Program-made: the position numbers and the translations under genes
Part shown: positions 36,517 to 47,942 of the stretch, piece by piece
Layout of the letters: each line of letters starts with the position of its first letter
Position numbering within the stretch: position 1 is the first letter of the stretch
NCBI GenBank assembly: GCA_028274465.1
Contig: CM051455.1
Span: forward strand, 99,384,942-99,448,941
Direction of reading: 5' to 3'
From: Plantago ovata
Lineage: Eukaryota > Streptophyta > Magnoliopsida > Lamiales > Plantaginaceae
Length of the DNA: 64,000 nt
Notes under the pieces: generated by a model
What the model saw: the letters and a program-made list of their open reading frames with translations, nothing else
Database searches by the model: none
Told to the model about the DNA's origin: nothing

Positions 36517-37281
36517 TTTTCATCGCGCCCAATGCCACACCAAAAACTTCACTTTATCAATAACTTCAGCCGGGGAAAGAACTAAACTCTTGAACACGCT
36601 ATCATTACGCGCCAACCAGATACACCATATCGCACCTTGAACTACGCCCGCCCTCAACTTCTGAGGTAAAAACGAATCCTGAAAAAACTATCCCATAATT
36701 GCCTCCACCACTGTCGTAACAACACCACCACCGTCACCACAAAAGAACAAGAAGTAAAGAGATGTAAAGCTGACTCTTCCTCCGCATTGCACAGCTTACA
36801 CACATTCACAACTGATTGATCAATAATACTAGGTCGTAACAGATTATCCAAAGTTTGTATGAGATTCCAAGCAAGCTTCCAAACAAAACCAGCAACCACC
36901 AACGGAACCCAACGCACCCAAAGAAACAGTGACCAAGCAAACACCTCCCTTCTTACAATTAGAGGTTCATAATGTAAAGAATCAACTTGTGCTTGATAAC
37001 CCAACCGTACCGTATAAGGACCAACATTACCATCGAGCCACCTCCAAATATCACACACGGCCTCATCCAACTCAATACTACCACACAACACCTTCAACTC
37101 TTCCAGCAACTCCACCTCCCAGACGAATAGATTCCTTCTCCAGTCCCAACGAAATCCATTGGCCAAACGATCAGCAACATAACAATACTTATTGGACTCC
37201 ACACTATACAAACGTGGAAATAACTCTCCCAACAGTAAGCCACCTACCACCCACGGATCAATCCAAAATCTGGTCTCTCTA
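36517..37281 (-). pseudogene. Nested LINE, segment 3: zf-RVT region
   Basis: Minus-strand reading ETRFWIDPWVVGG, then WVPLVVAGFVWKLAWNLIQT, VCKLCNAEEESALHLFTSCS and VQGAIWCIWLARNDSVFKS. This is the zf-RVT domain and the helix after it in plant LINE ORF2. It joins directly to the sequence right of 37585 once the 304-bp Cassandra LTR is ignored. Cys-x2-Cys and His-x4-Cys spacing is kept. Confidence 0.8.
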
Positions 37282-37585
37282 TGTAACGCCCCAGATTTCA
37301 GAAGTTTAAAAGGGTTGAGAACGCTACTCATACAAATAAGGTGCACCTTTCTTTTCGCGAATCCACCTAGAAGAACTTCAGAGTTAAGCGTGCTTGCTCT
37401 GGAGCAATTCTAGGATGGGTGACCCACTAGAAAGTTCCTGGTGCGCGCACGAGTGAGGACAAAGTGCGCGGATTAGAACCTGTGTTGGTCTGTGGGGCCA
37501 ACATATCACCCCGGAGAGCGCCCATGAGTAACCTTGCCTGCCCGTTGGGCTGGGTCTTGGCCCGTTAGTGGGCCGGGTCGTTACA
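37282..37585 (+). mobile_element. Cassandra solo LTR carrying a 5S rRNA-like core, TSD CTCTA
   Basis: TGTAACGCCCC at the left and GGGTCGTTACA at the right form TGTAAC/GTTACA termini; CTCTA at 37277-37281 and 37586-37590 is the target-site duplication. The 304-bp size and the 5S-like core match Cassandra terminal-repeat retrotransposons (TRIMs). There is no second LTR, so it is a solo LTR. It sits inside the LINE ORF2. Confidence 0.9.
37365..37455 (+). other. 5S rRNA-derived pol III promoter region within the Cassandra LTR
   Basis: AGAACTTCAGAGTTAAGCGT, GCTTGCTCTGGAGCAATTCT and AGGATGGGTGACCCACTAG match plant 5S rRNA (AGTTAAGCGTGCTTGGGCG, TAGGATGGGTGACC), including the A and C box areas. It is not a 5S gene: the first 40 or so bases and the 3' end are absent. 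Confidence 0.85.
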
Positions 37586-39723
37586 CTCTACCTGCACCCA
37601 CACTAACCCCCATATTCTCAAAACACCAACTACTCAACGCCACCTTTGAAACCAAATTACACAACCACGTAAACCAGCCCCTACCAAGATTCCGACCCTC
37701 CTTAATCGACAACATACACTCCCATAACGAACCATACTTAGCTCGTAACACAGCCGCCCACAAACTTTCTGAGCCGTTCAGCAACTTCCACACCCATTTA
37801 CCCAATAATGCCACATTAAATAACCGCAAATCCATCACCCCCAGACCTCCTTTATCTTTTGGTAAACAAACCCGATCCCACTTAACCCACGACACCTTCT
37901 CTCACCCACCAGGTGCGCCCCCACAAAAGAATCCCTCTGTAACGCAATAAGCTCACAAATAACAGCAACCGGAGCAAAGAAAAAGGATAAGAAATAAATA
38001 GGCCATGCCACAAGAACTGAATTCAGCAACACTAACCGACAACCAAAAGGCAGATACTTGTGTTCTCACTGACCTAACCGCTTCTTCACCTTGTCAATCA
38101 CCACCTTCCACATCTTGACTCCACACTCTTTCTCCCCAATCGGCAGCCCCAAATAAGTAAAAGGAAACTCTCCCACTTGGCAAATCAAACGTTAAGCCAA
38201 CCCACTTAAAATCGTATCATCCACACCCACCCCTACAATACAACTTTTATGAAAGTTAATCTTCAAACCCGACACACCCTCAAAACACCGCAAAATATAC
38301 TTAAACTCAACAATATTTGATTCCACCGCATCGCCAAAAAATATAGTATCGTCCGCAAATTGTAAATGCGAAATACCAACACCCTCTCTACCCAAAGGGT
38401 AAGGCGTGAAAGCACCGTCAGCAACGACCTTCCGCATCATCTGACTCAACCCCTCAGCAACAATCAGAAAGAGGAATGGAGATAAAGGATCCACTTGTCT
38501 CAACCCCGCCTTAAGCAAAAACTCCTTTGTTGGGCTACCATTCACCAAGACCGACGAACTAGAAGAAGAGACACACTCCATATCCATTGAATCCACCTCG
38601 ACCCAAAACCCATCCTAACCATCATCTCCTCCAGAAAATCCCACCATACAGAATCGTAGGCTTTCTAAAAATCAATCTAAAAGCAAATAAGCTCCTCCTA
38701 CTCTTTTTCACATCACTCACCACTTCATTGGCAATAAGAATACTATCCAGAATATGTCTAGACCCCACAAAAGCATATTGATTATGAGAGATCAAGCCAT
38801 CTAGCTTCGAACCCAGACCATTAGCAAAAATCTTGTACCCACTTCCAATCAGAGAAATTGGCTGAAACTCCTCAATAGCCACTGGATTCAACTTCTTAGG
38901 AATCAAAGTAATAAAGTTTGTATTTAAACCCTTCACCAACTTTGAATTCCTACGGTATGGAACTCCACCAAAAAGCGCTCCACATCGCCCTTCACCACCT
39001 CCCAGAAGAATCTAAAGAAGTGAAAACTAAAGCCATTCGGCCCCAGACTCTTATCAACACCACACCCCCATACAACACTCTTAATCTCCTCCAAGCCAAA
39101 AGGCCTTTCTAGTTCCTTACACTTAGAAACGGACAACCGAACACACGGAAGATTACCCAAACGCAAAGAACCCTCCTCAAGAGCGATGAAATGACAGTGA
39201 AATATTATCGGACCCCTACCTTCACTCTCTCGACCTCCTCTAACCAAACCCCTTTAACCCGCAACCCCTTAGTAGCTCGCATCCGCCCCTTTTCTTCAAA
39301 CATTCATGAAAGAATCTGGAATTTGCATCGCCCTCCTTCCCCCAACTCCCTCGGGACTGCTGAAAACGGATAGAACATTGCAATTCTAGAGCTGCCCCCT
39401 CAAATCATCATGAACCGCCTTGTACTGAATGGCCCGTGCGCCATCACCAAACAACACCGGCCGGACTGAGCGAAGAAGCAACTCATCCCCATCCACCGTT
39501 GTTACATCCACCTCCTACTCCCCGTCATATTCAGCATCCAACCGCATCAATTCCTGTGACAACGAAAGTTTCCTACCATCCAAATCCACCATATTGCCTC
39601 CGAGCCACTTTTTATTCTCCCATTTCAACACCTTTAGTTTTTCCACAAACACAAAGCCCCCCCCCCCCAACCTACCACCTCAGCTGAAGTCCAAATCCTT
39701 TTAACTAAAGCCACAAACTATGT
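37586..39723 (-). pseudogene. Nested LINE, segment 4: reverse transcriptase
   Basis: Minus-strand pieces of an RT in three frames. 39247-38933 has LERPFGLEEIKSVVWGCGVD. 38939-38622 has TLIPKKLNPVAIEEFQPISL and SRHILDSILIANEVVSD. 38596-38192 has LRQVDPLSPFLFLIVAEGLS and the catalytic FADD. 37895-37591 has WVKWDRVCLPKDKGGLGVMD. Frameshifts and stops separate them. The endonuclease is missing because the element ends at 39723 at an LTR remnant. Removing the three nested insertions leaves roughly 4 kb of LINE from 39723 to the tail at 15690. Confidence 0.8.
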
Positions 39724-39769
39724 GTTGGTACCTTTAAACAACAAGAAAAGACTCGGGGGGGGGGGGGGG
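39724..39769 (-). mobile_element. 46-bp remnant of a SIRE-like LTR end plus poly-G
   Basis: TGTTGGTACCTTTAAACAAC then AAGAAAAGACT and a run of 15 G matches the outer end of the LTR at 54973 (TGTTGGTCCCTTTAAACAAC). The match stops at the G-run, where the Athila-like LTR begins. Confidence 0.7.
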
Positions 39770-40962
39770 TGATGAACGTGTATTTTACACTTTCATTCGA
39801 GTCTTTTTCACCAATTTAGCTATCCTCTAGGTTAATTTAGCTTATATTTTAGTGCATTTTATTAGAATAGTGTCACGTTTCCCTTTTCTTTGCATTTTTC
39901 AGGTTTTAGGTGAAAAACGTGTTTTTATGGGCAAGATTGATGAAGAGGACGAGGTTTTGGTGTTTCGAGGACATTCGTGGTGTATCTAGAAGGTTCCGGA
40001 TGAGATTTGAGGCCTAGGGGACGAGTTTCAAGGCTTAAAGGTCACTAGAAGGCAAAATCCGAGTCCGGAAAGGAAAAGAAGACTAAAATCTCGCTGAAGT
40101 TGATCTGGATGTCCCAGGCGAATCACCTGGGACGTGGGGCGAATCGCCCGGCATCTGGGGCGGTTCGCCCCGTACGTTTCCGAACACTATATATATGTTT
40201 GCCCATTCTCTACGTCTTTCATACCTTTTCACATTATTTTGAGAGACAAATTCTTCAGAGCCTGTTCTGGGATTCTTAGCATAGGAGACTCTTTTTCTTA
40301 TCAAATTTGGAGGATTAAGCATAGAAATTGGACCTCGTTGTTTATCAATTCTTGCTTGTGAGTTAGCAATTCTTCGGAGATTGACGCCCTTCGTTGGTAA
40401 CTTGTATCTCACGATTTTTCTGCTTTTATTTATTTCTTTCAACATGTTTTCATTCAATCTGGCTATGATTCTTGTTGATTTCGATTTATCTATGAGTAGC
40501 TAAATCTATCGTTGGTGATAGTATGTGATTTCTTAGCTAGGGTTCTTAGTTATGCATGAGTGGCTGTAACGCGATTTAGACTTGACTTATTGCTTTATTT
40601 CTTTGATCTATCTAAGCCCTCTATCTTCGTAGTGTTGAATTGAACAGAACACATTGGACAATTCATGATCTTAGATTTCTATGCAAACGTTCAAGTACTC
40701 CATGCATGATTATTAACCTAATGCTTTGAATGATCATACTATCGCTAACTTCCATTATTATTGATAAGAAAATCTGTGCTAAGTCGTTTGTTGAGTTTAT
40801 AGTTTAAGTTAAATTAGATAAAGCTAGTTATATTCCTTAGAGATCGACACTCGAGGTTATTTTACTTCTACACTACGTGCCTTGGTTTTCGTTGTAGTTG
40901 TGAATTGCCTTTAGCTAAAACAAATTTATTTGATTAATTGATTCTGACAATCCCGTTCATCA
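39770..40962 (+). repeat. 5' LTR of the Athila-like element
   Basis: Starts TGATGAACGTG and ends CCCGTTCATCA, i.e. TGATGAACG/CGTTCATCA terminal inverted repeats, 1,193 bp, directly followed by the PBS. It contains GC-rich near-palindromes at 40110-40172 (GGGCGAATCGCCC, GGGGCGGTTCGCCCC). Confidence 0.85.
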
Positions 40963-40965
40963 AAT

Positions 40966-40983
40966 TGGCGCCGTTGCCGGGGA
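40966..40983 (+). other. Primer-binding site complementary to tRNA-Asp
   Basis: TGGCGCCGTTGCCGGGGA, three bases after the LTR, is complementary to the 3' end of plant tRNA-Asp and is the PBS typical of Athila/Tat elements. Confidence 0.85.
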
Positions 40984-41101
40984 CTATACTCCTTTTTTCT
41001 GTTTAGCTTATTTATATTTTCAGCATTCAATTCCTTGTTATAGTAGTTTAGTTAATTTGATCTCTCTTGATACACTTTTCTTTGCTTGTTACAGATAGTG
41101 T

Positions 41102-43290
41102 ATGCGAAGTACACGATCTAGAGGAACACCGCTTGCTGAACCAATCTCTGAAATCGACAGAGTCTACCACCAAAGAAGGCGACTACTTCGACGACGTGAA
41201 CTAGAGGAAATAGAGGATACCGATTTCTCTGAATCTATACACAGTCTTTTTGAAGAAATCGTCGTAATGGCAGAAGCTAGACCACTGAAATCATGGGTTC
41301 AACCCACCAAGGATCGTATGAGGGGACCGGCGATTGTTCTTTCGTCTGCAACCCGAGATCTGGAAATAAAAAACCACATGTTCCATCAACTTCCGATGTT
41401 CTATGGCTTGGCTAGGGAAGACGTGATGGGGTACTTGCATGATATCGATGACTTCGTCAACCAACTTCCACGACCCGGGGCTGAAATAACAGCAGATGAG
41501 TTGAGAATGAAGGTTTTTTCTATGGGGCTTGGCGACAAGGCCAAGGTATGGTTGAGTTCTCTACCGGCGGGTTCGCTTGACACTTGGGCAAAGGTTTTTT
41601 CAGCATTCATGGAGAAATACTTTCCTCACACATTGACTACCGCGCTTAAGGCGCAAATCACTGGATTCAAACAAGACTATGATGAGACCATCTACACCGC
41701 GTTTGAGAGGTTCCAAGACCTCATTAACAAGTGCCCTCACCATGGTTTTGAGCTTTCGGATCTTGTCCAACATTTCTACAATGGACTAACCTTTGAGAAT
41801 CAGCAAGAGGTGGTTTCCAATGTCGTGGCAATATTTGGGAGGAAACCGCGGAAGCTGTTTGGGCGGTTTTCGAAACACTTTCTAAGGGTTCGCAATTCAA
41901 GGATCCAAGAGCAATGGTTAGGAGACGTGGACCTGAAGCTCCACCTACTCAAGAGGCCCCTATGTATGGGGGGACTGGTGATCGATTCGAGTGCTTTACC
42001 AATGAGTTGAAACAAGTCCTCATGAGCTCCGTTGGAACATCTATGTCGAATGAAGTTTGCCGAATATGCAAGAACTATGGGCATGGAGCTCATATGTGTA
42101 GATCGGAGCTTGAATATGATGATGGCAATTGGGTTCAAGGAAGCGAAGAGGAAGCTTTTGCTGCGGAATTTGGTATTCAAGAAGCTAGCTATGGACAAGA
42201 TGGTAGGAATCCTCGAGGAGGATTTTGGAGAAGAGGGTTCCGAAATAATCAAGGATATGCACCGACTAGCCAAACTTATGGCCCTAACCAAGACCGTAGT
42301 AAGCTTAGCTATGGTAATGATCACTGCGAAAATCCCACTCCCAAAGAGCAACCGAAGTCGAAGATGGCTCTTCTCATCGAGAATTTGCAGAAAATGGTTG
42401 ATCACGCCCAAGGTTTTCTTAAGCGTTATGAAGAAGATTCGGAGAATACAAGGGCGAGACTTGATCAGTTGGAGGCAAGTACTAGGCTTGCTCATCAAAA
42501 GATGCAAGAATTGATTGACCGTGGAGCAAGTAGGGAGCAAGGGAAGTTGCCTAGCAACACTGAGAAGTCGATGTCTATTACCTTGGTGGGTGATCTTCCT
42601 GTTGAAATCACCATCAAGAAGGTTGCTAAATGTGAGTGTTGCAAGGATGGGGAGCCCCCACTAGCCAAGGAAGAAGAGAAGGACCTTGGTATTGATGTGA
42701 GTGAAGAGGAGCAAGAGGATCCCAAACCAATTCCTGAGAGTTTCGATGTTAAGGTAGGAATTGGTGAACTTGAAGATGTTCGTGCTACACTAGATACGTG
42801 ATCTTACTCTAATGTGCTCCCAATGAATGTGTTTGAGAAGAGTGGCCTTGGAAAACTATCTGAGCATAAGGCTATTGTGCAATTGGCGGATGGATCCTTT
42901 GTGAGACCCGAAGGCGTTGTGAAGAACGTATTGGTTAAGATTGGTGAAGCTTCTGTGTACTCCAACTTTGTAGTTATGCCGGCGTCTACACCTGGGATGG
43001 GGGATGTTGTTCTCTTGGGGCGAACGTTCTTGACTAAGCTACGCTCCGTGATAGACATCTACCGAAAAACTTGCACCATTGAGGTGGATGGCAAGCAACA
43101 TATGTTGCAAGCCATATCTGATCCAAATATTCACTTCAATGCTTCTCACACAATTAACTACTTTGGTCTTGCTGTCTATGTTCATTCTCATTCACAGGCT
43201 CGTGGCATGAGGAAAAGATCCATGAAGGGGAAGTCTAGTACCCTCAAAAAGAAGACTAAGAGCAAGAAGAAGTCGAGTCAAAGACTATAA
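41102..43290 (+). pseudogene. Athila-like gag-protease, broken
   Basis: Gag and aspartic protease of a Ty3-gypsy element. 41102-42010 holds the gag core (FHQLPMFYGLAREDVMGYLH, GDKAKVWLSSLP, FPHTLTTALKAQITGF, LSDLVQHFYNGL). A frameshift near 41830 moves the reading to the frame that opens as ETAEAVWAVFETL and continues to 42801 with the zinc knuckle CRICKNYGHGAHMC. The protease active site reads Asp-Thr-stop-Ser (stop TGA 42799-42801) where Asp-Thr-Gly is required; the same frame resumes at once and runs to 43290 (VVLLGRTFLTKLRSVIDI). The C-terminus is Lys-rich, and there is no RT. After the stop, GGGAGGCAACCCAGAG is the short motif that usually follows Athila pol. Confidence 0.8.
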
Positions 43291-43514
43291 ACGATGGCGC
43301 TATCCGGGAGGCAACCCAGAGTTTTTATCGCTTTATTGCATTGCATGCATTCATACATAGAACAATTTGCCTTTCTTTATGTGAATTTGTTCGTTTATGT
43401 GATGTTTTGTGCTTATGTTTATATTTGAGTGAATTTTTTCGAGTGTTTTTAATGAGGAAAATGGTTTCCGGGAATAAAAACTGAACTTTTTCGGAAAATT
43501 TCGTCTCCCCACCT

Positions 43515-43640
43515 CTGGAGGTGGGGGGCGAATCGCCCCACATCGCCAGAGAGCTTCACGCTCTCTGGCAGTGGGGGGCGATTCCCCACATATGGGGCGA
43601 TTCGGCCCACACACGGGGCGAATCGCCCCCCGTCTTCAGA
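43515..43640. repeat. Cluster of GC-rich near-palindromes (GGGGCGAATCGCCCC type)
   Basis: GGGGCGAATCGCCCC, GGGGCGATTCCCCA, GGGGCGATTCGGCCC and GGGGCGAATCGCCCCC occur within about 125 bp, plus GCCAGAGAGC/GCTCTCTGGC as a perfect hairpin. The same word is in the element's LTR at 40110-40172. Confidence 0.8.
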
Positions 43641-44418
43641 CATGAAGAAAAGCGGGATTCCTCCCCATTATCCTCATTCTCTCATCTTTTTCACCTCTCT
43701 TACTCCAAAACACCCAAAAACTCAAAAATTCTTCAATCTTTCATAAAATCTTCAATTCTCCATCAAATTTGGTGTTCTTTAACTTCAATCGAAGCCCATT
43801 ACATGCTCTTTCATTCTATCCGAACAACTTTCATCCTAGTTCATTCATTCTTCGGATCTGAGGTAACTTCACATGAACCCTAATTTTTCAAATTTGGGGT
43901 TTTTTTGATTTATGCTTCAATTGAGCTTATATGATGTATGGGTTGATTGTTTGTGTGATTAGAAACGTTATTCACTATCAATTGCATGTTCAATTATGCT
44001 TGGTTTGTTGGTTTGAGAATTTTGCCTACTAGATGTCTACGTCTTAATGTGCATTGTTTCTTTCCCTTTCATTCCATGTCTATGGGTGTGCTTATTGATA
44101 TGATAATGATGGACATGATGGTAGAACGCATGATTGATGAGTTTAAGGATTTTTTATGCTAGATTTTTTGCTAATATGGTATGATTTGAGTCTTATGATT
44201 TAAGGATATTTGTTGTCTAGCATGACCTTAATGTGATATGTTATATGTCTAAGATATGTTGGTGTGTTGCATTTTAGTTCTAGAAGTGGCTAGATTAGGC
44301 ATGGAGGTTTTGAGGAGTACGATTGTTGATGTTATCACTCATTTGTTTCACTCTTGCATTTGCATATGCATGAATTTGTTTATGTTATACAAGATACTAG
44401 TTGCTGCTTGTAGGTACC
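43641..44418. other. Spacer ahead of the Athila env-like ORF
   Basis: Non-coding, T-rich; no RT, integrase or promoter is evident. A long spacer here is usual in Athila elements. Confidence 0.4.
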
Positions 44419-45780
44419 ATGCCACCACGTGACAAGAAGAAAGTTGGCTCGTCTAAGAGCAAGAAGGGCAAGGGGGTAGCTTCAAGCTCCCAACCTTCCC
44501 ATGAGTTATTTGAGTTGTCACTTTCTGCGATCGATGTGCGTTTGAGGCTCTAAGCAGAGCTTGCTCGAGGTGGACGATCGACCATTCCTGATAGAAGGAT
44601 TGAAATTCCAGACGGCCATGCTAACCGACCGAGTTACAAGGTGCTCTCTCGTTTGGCTAGGAAGAGGAATTGGGGTTGGTTTACTTCCAACCGTTTCAAG
44701 GGGTATGATAAGAGCCTCCTCCATGAGTTTTATGTTGGCTATACGGATCTTGAAGAGAAGGAGGGGGTACTTGTTAGAGGCGTAATCGTGCCATGGACCC
44801 CGGCCTCAATTTCTGATTTTATTCATATGGGGGAACGGGAGTTCACCGGAAGTGACCATTCCTATGAGTATTCGAGGGCTACTAGGGGGATAGGAAGTGA
44901 CATCACAGATGTGATTTGCAACAGGGAATATGTGTTTCCAGAAACCGGGGCACAACCTGGACGGATCCATCAGCGTGACCTTAGTCTTGAGGCTAAGGTG
45001 GTTATGAAATTTTATATTTTCATCCTGATCCCTAGGATGAATGACACATGGATTCAGCCGAACTATGCTGAGCTCCTCTACTGCTTGTTGGGCAAGCATC
45101 GTATAGACATCGGACAGATCATGTATGAAGAATACGAGCGTCATTGGGAGAAGAAGAAGAAGCCCTTCATTTTTCCGAGTTTCATCACGGCATATTGCAA
45201 ATATCATGGGGTTGACGACATTGTTGAGGTGGATTCTGAGGTCGCTGCTCTTTCCCCTTCAACTATTGATGTGCAATTGAATAGGTATCGTATGAAGAAC
45301 CCCACGCCTGCTGCTGCTGATGTTGAAGCTTCCCTCCAACAAAGTGATTCTGATGATGATAATGATGATGAGGAGGATGAGGATGCTATGGATACTGATG
45401 ATGGAGCTGGCCGAGTTCCTATTCCTGATATTCCTTCTGTTCGTAGGCCGCCACATGCACCGCCTCGAGCACCACATGGGTCTAGAGGTATTGACTTCTC
45501 TGATTTTCGGGCCTACCTCGATGACCGTTTCGGTAGAGTTGATGCTAGTGTTGCAGCCTTGACCAATTCTGTCCGAGGGTTGCAATATAATCTTGATGGA
45601 CACATTGCCCAACGCAACCGCGATTGGGAGATAGCTGAGGAGCATCGCCTGAACGAGAGAGAGATAATGTGGGAGCAGCAACAGCTCATCCGTCAGCAAC
45701 ATGAGTCCCTACCGCTGTCCAATGATCTCTTGTCTGACATGTGGAGGGACTATTATGGGGATTACGATCCCAATAATTAG
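44419..45780 (+). pseudogene. Athila-like envelope-position ORF with one stop
   Basis: One frame from ATG 44419 to 45780, interrupted only by TAA at 44551-44553 (after AIDVRLRL). It begins with a basic tract (MPPRDKKKVGSSKSKKGKGV) and then has the domain often annotated 'putative plant transposon protein' (RNWGWFTSNRFKGYDKSLLH, GVLVRGVIVPWTP, AKVVMKFYIFILIPR). After an acidic Asp run (about 45346-45405) come a proline-rich part and a coiled coil near the end (NRDWEIAEEHRLNEREIMWE). No signal peptide or clear membrane anchor is seen, so 'envelope' refers to position only. Confidence 0.7.
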
Positions 45781-46263
45781 TCTTTTCACAAGTCCATTCT
45801 TGTATACTCAGCCGACCGAGGCCAAACCATTCGGTAACATCTAGTATCAATTTTTATTTTACTCATTCTCTTTTGCTAGGGACTAGCTTGAGTTTCATGA
45901 GGGGGATGGGATGTGAACCATGATGTTAAGTATTGTTTGGCTTTATGATGTTGAGTATGGTATCTTGTACTTTGTTTGCATTTGCACGTTTACCGCTTTC
46001 TTAGTATTTAGTTGCATACACTACATTCATCCTAGCTTTGCATGTTTTTGTGTGGAGTTTATTGCCAAATTTTTTGAAGTTTTTTATTGGGTAGATTAAC
46101 TAGTTATGACCTTTGACCATGCGTTTCATCTCTATGAATTTGTTTGAGGTTTTTCTCGCTTGGCTTGTCACATTTATGTTTGCACTTAGTTAAGCTTGGT
46201 AGTCTCGACATCACTTAGTGGTGTTTTCTCTACTGCGGTTCACGAAGGCCTTTATAATAGGAT
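45781..46263. other. Athila-like 3' region with a candidate polypurine tract
   Basis: GAGGGGGATGGGA near 45899-45911 resembles a polypurine tract, followed by TGTGAACC rather than the expected TGATGAACG. The 3' LTR is absent or too diverged to recognise; the sequence ends at the SIRE-like LTR (preceding pentamer AGGAT). Confidence 0.45.
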
Positions 46264-47830
46264 TGTTAGGAAACTTGTAATTTTGATGAGCAATTAACCA
46301 TGCTAAATTAAGGAAAGTCCAGTAACTAGTACTCTTAAGGTCTATAGGAATTTAGAATTTTAAGGACATTGTAAAAGAGGAACGTTTGCTGAAGACTTAG
46401 AGTAGGTGCTAGATAGGTTGGTTTTACCGCTTATGATGTATCTTGTTTCTGAAAAGAAACACAACCTATTGAAGCATTTGCTGATGATGTAATTTGTTTT
46501 TACAAACAAACTATTGAAGCATTTAGAACCGCTCAGAAACTTGAAGATTTTGAACATCTGAAGACTAGAAGATTTCTGAAGACTGGTATCTACAAAGGCA
46601 CATGTTGCTCAGAAAGTGGAAACTTCAGCAACAGCATTGCATAAGTGAAAATCTAAACGGCAGAGTAGGTTGTGCTTGCTGAAATTGAGACTGACCACTT
46701 GCTGATGGAACATTTGTGACCTCTTGCTGAAAGTACTTGTTTTTGCGCTCCAATGTTACTGTTTGAATTTTATTGAAATAAGCATTAAATGCAAAGCATG
46801 CACGCGAAGGACATGAAGACTAGAAGACAAACAAGGACGCTGCTGAAAGTACAAAAGCAAGATAGTGACATTTTAAGGAACAAAAGCCTTAGAATTTGAA
46901 ATTCAAACGGCTCCTTATTTCACTATAAATAGAGGTCATCCGGCAAAGAGTTGAAGTGTGTCAAAAACGTGATCAAACTCTCACTTGTGCTTAAACTCAC
47001 ATACCTTCAAACACTCTTACTGCCATTGATCCGTTCCAAGACTTAAAGCTTGAAAAAGCTACTTGTGAAGAAGTAGAACTTACACGACTAAGAAATTAGT
47101 TAAGCGTTCTTTCTTTCATTCGAACAAGAACAAGTCTTGACACCAGAAACAATCTTGTTTACTGCAAAGTATTCAAAGTTTTGCTTCTTAGATTACTTGT
47201 TGTAACTGAATAAGTTATAATTAAGTTATCTCATCCCAAACCTCTCTAACTGAAAATACACCCTTTCAGGCGTGATATTCAGGGGGAACTTAATCGAGCA
47301 TAGTGTTGCTGATTAAAAGTACCAAGTTTGGTGGAGAACAAGGTCGCGTTCTCTAGACTAGGTTGGAGACGAAGCAAGTATGCTTTGGTTTCTGTTTGGA
47401 TCGCTCTAGATAGGTGTTGTAAGGAACCTCAATCTTATCTTAGTGGATCCAGTCCTAGAAAGGACGTGGATTAGTTGAGAGATTACGCCACTCTCAGATA
47501 CCACTATAAAAGTGTTTGTGTGATTTACTTACTGTACTTAGTTTTCAGCAAAGCATATCTATCTGTACACAGTCACTCACTTCACTTGCTGAAACTATCA
47601 CTTACTGCCAAAGCACTTATTGTATCAAAGACTTCCGCTCTCTGATTTTAAGTATCAGCAAAACGAGTTACTGAAAAGTAACTTGCGCTTGCTGAGAAAG
47701 TTAAGTATCAGCAAACTCATTACTGAAAAGTAATAAGCACTTGCTGAGAAAGTTTTTAAACGACGAAAGTTTGAAAAGACTATTCACCCCCCTCCCTCTA
47801 GTCTTTTCTTGTTGTTTAAAGGGACCAACA
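46264..47830 (+). repeat. 5' LTR of SIRE-like element 1
   Basis: Begins TGTTAGGAAACTTG and ends GGGACCAACA, 1,567 bp, followed by the PBS. TATA-like ACTATAAATAGAGG lies at 46922-46935. It is homologous, in opposite orientation, to 54973-56622. At least six exact TTGCTGAA/TTCAGCAA octamers are present. Confidence 0.9.
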
Positions 47831-47832
47831 AG

Positions 47833-47844
47833 TGGTATCAGAGC
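47833..47844 (+). other. Primer-binding site (initiator tRNA-Met)
   Basis: TGGTATCAGAGC, two bases after the LTR end, is complementary to the 3' end of plant initiator tRNA-Met, usual for Ty1-copia elements. Confidence 0.9.
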
Positions 47845-47942
47845 TGGAGGTTCTTTAACCTTCAACACTGAACCTAGATCCCCTTAGGTGCTTTCCGTAA
47901 ATCACTCTCACTTGATCAGTTTGGTAGTGTTTTGCTGACAGG

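Larger units (their letters stand above)
39770..46263 (+). mobile_element. Athila-like Ty3-gypsy element without RT/integrase, 3' LTR missing
   Basis: Order: 5' LTR, tRNA-Asp-type PBS, gag, protease, GC-rich palindromic spacer, envelope-position ORF and a purine-rich tract. The PBS, gag type and env-like ORF indicate the Athila group. No reverse transcriptase, RNase H or integrase lies between protease (ends 43290) and the env-like ORF (starts 44419), and no 3' LTR matching TGATGAACG is found before the SIRE-like LTR at 46264. Confidence 0.8.

Noticed and set aside
37365..37455. Functional 5S rRNA gene
   Set aside because: Only the core matches, and it is bounded by Cassandra LTR ends and a TSD.
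38587..39704. Plus-strand Pro/Ser/Thr-rich open frames
   Set aside because: Antisense shadows of the minus-strand LINE reverse transcriptase.
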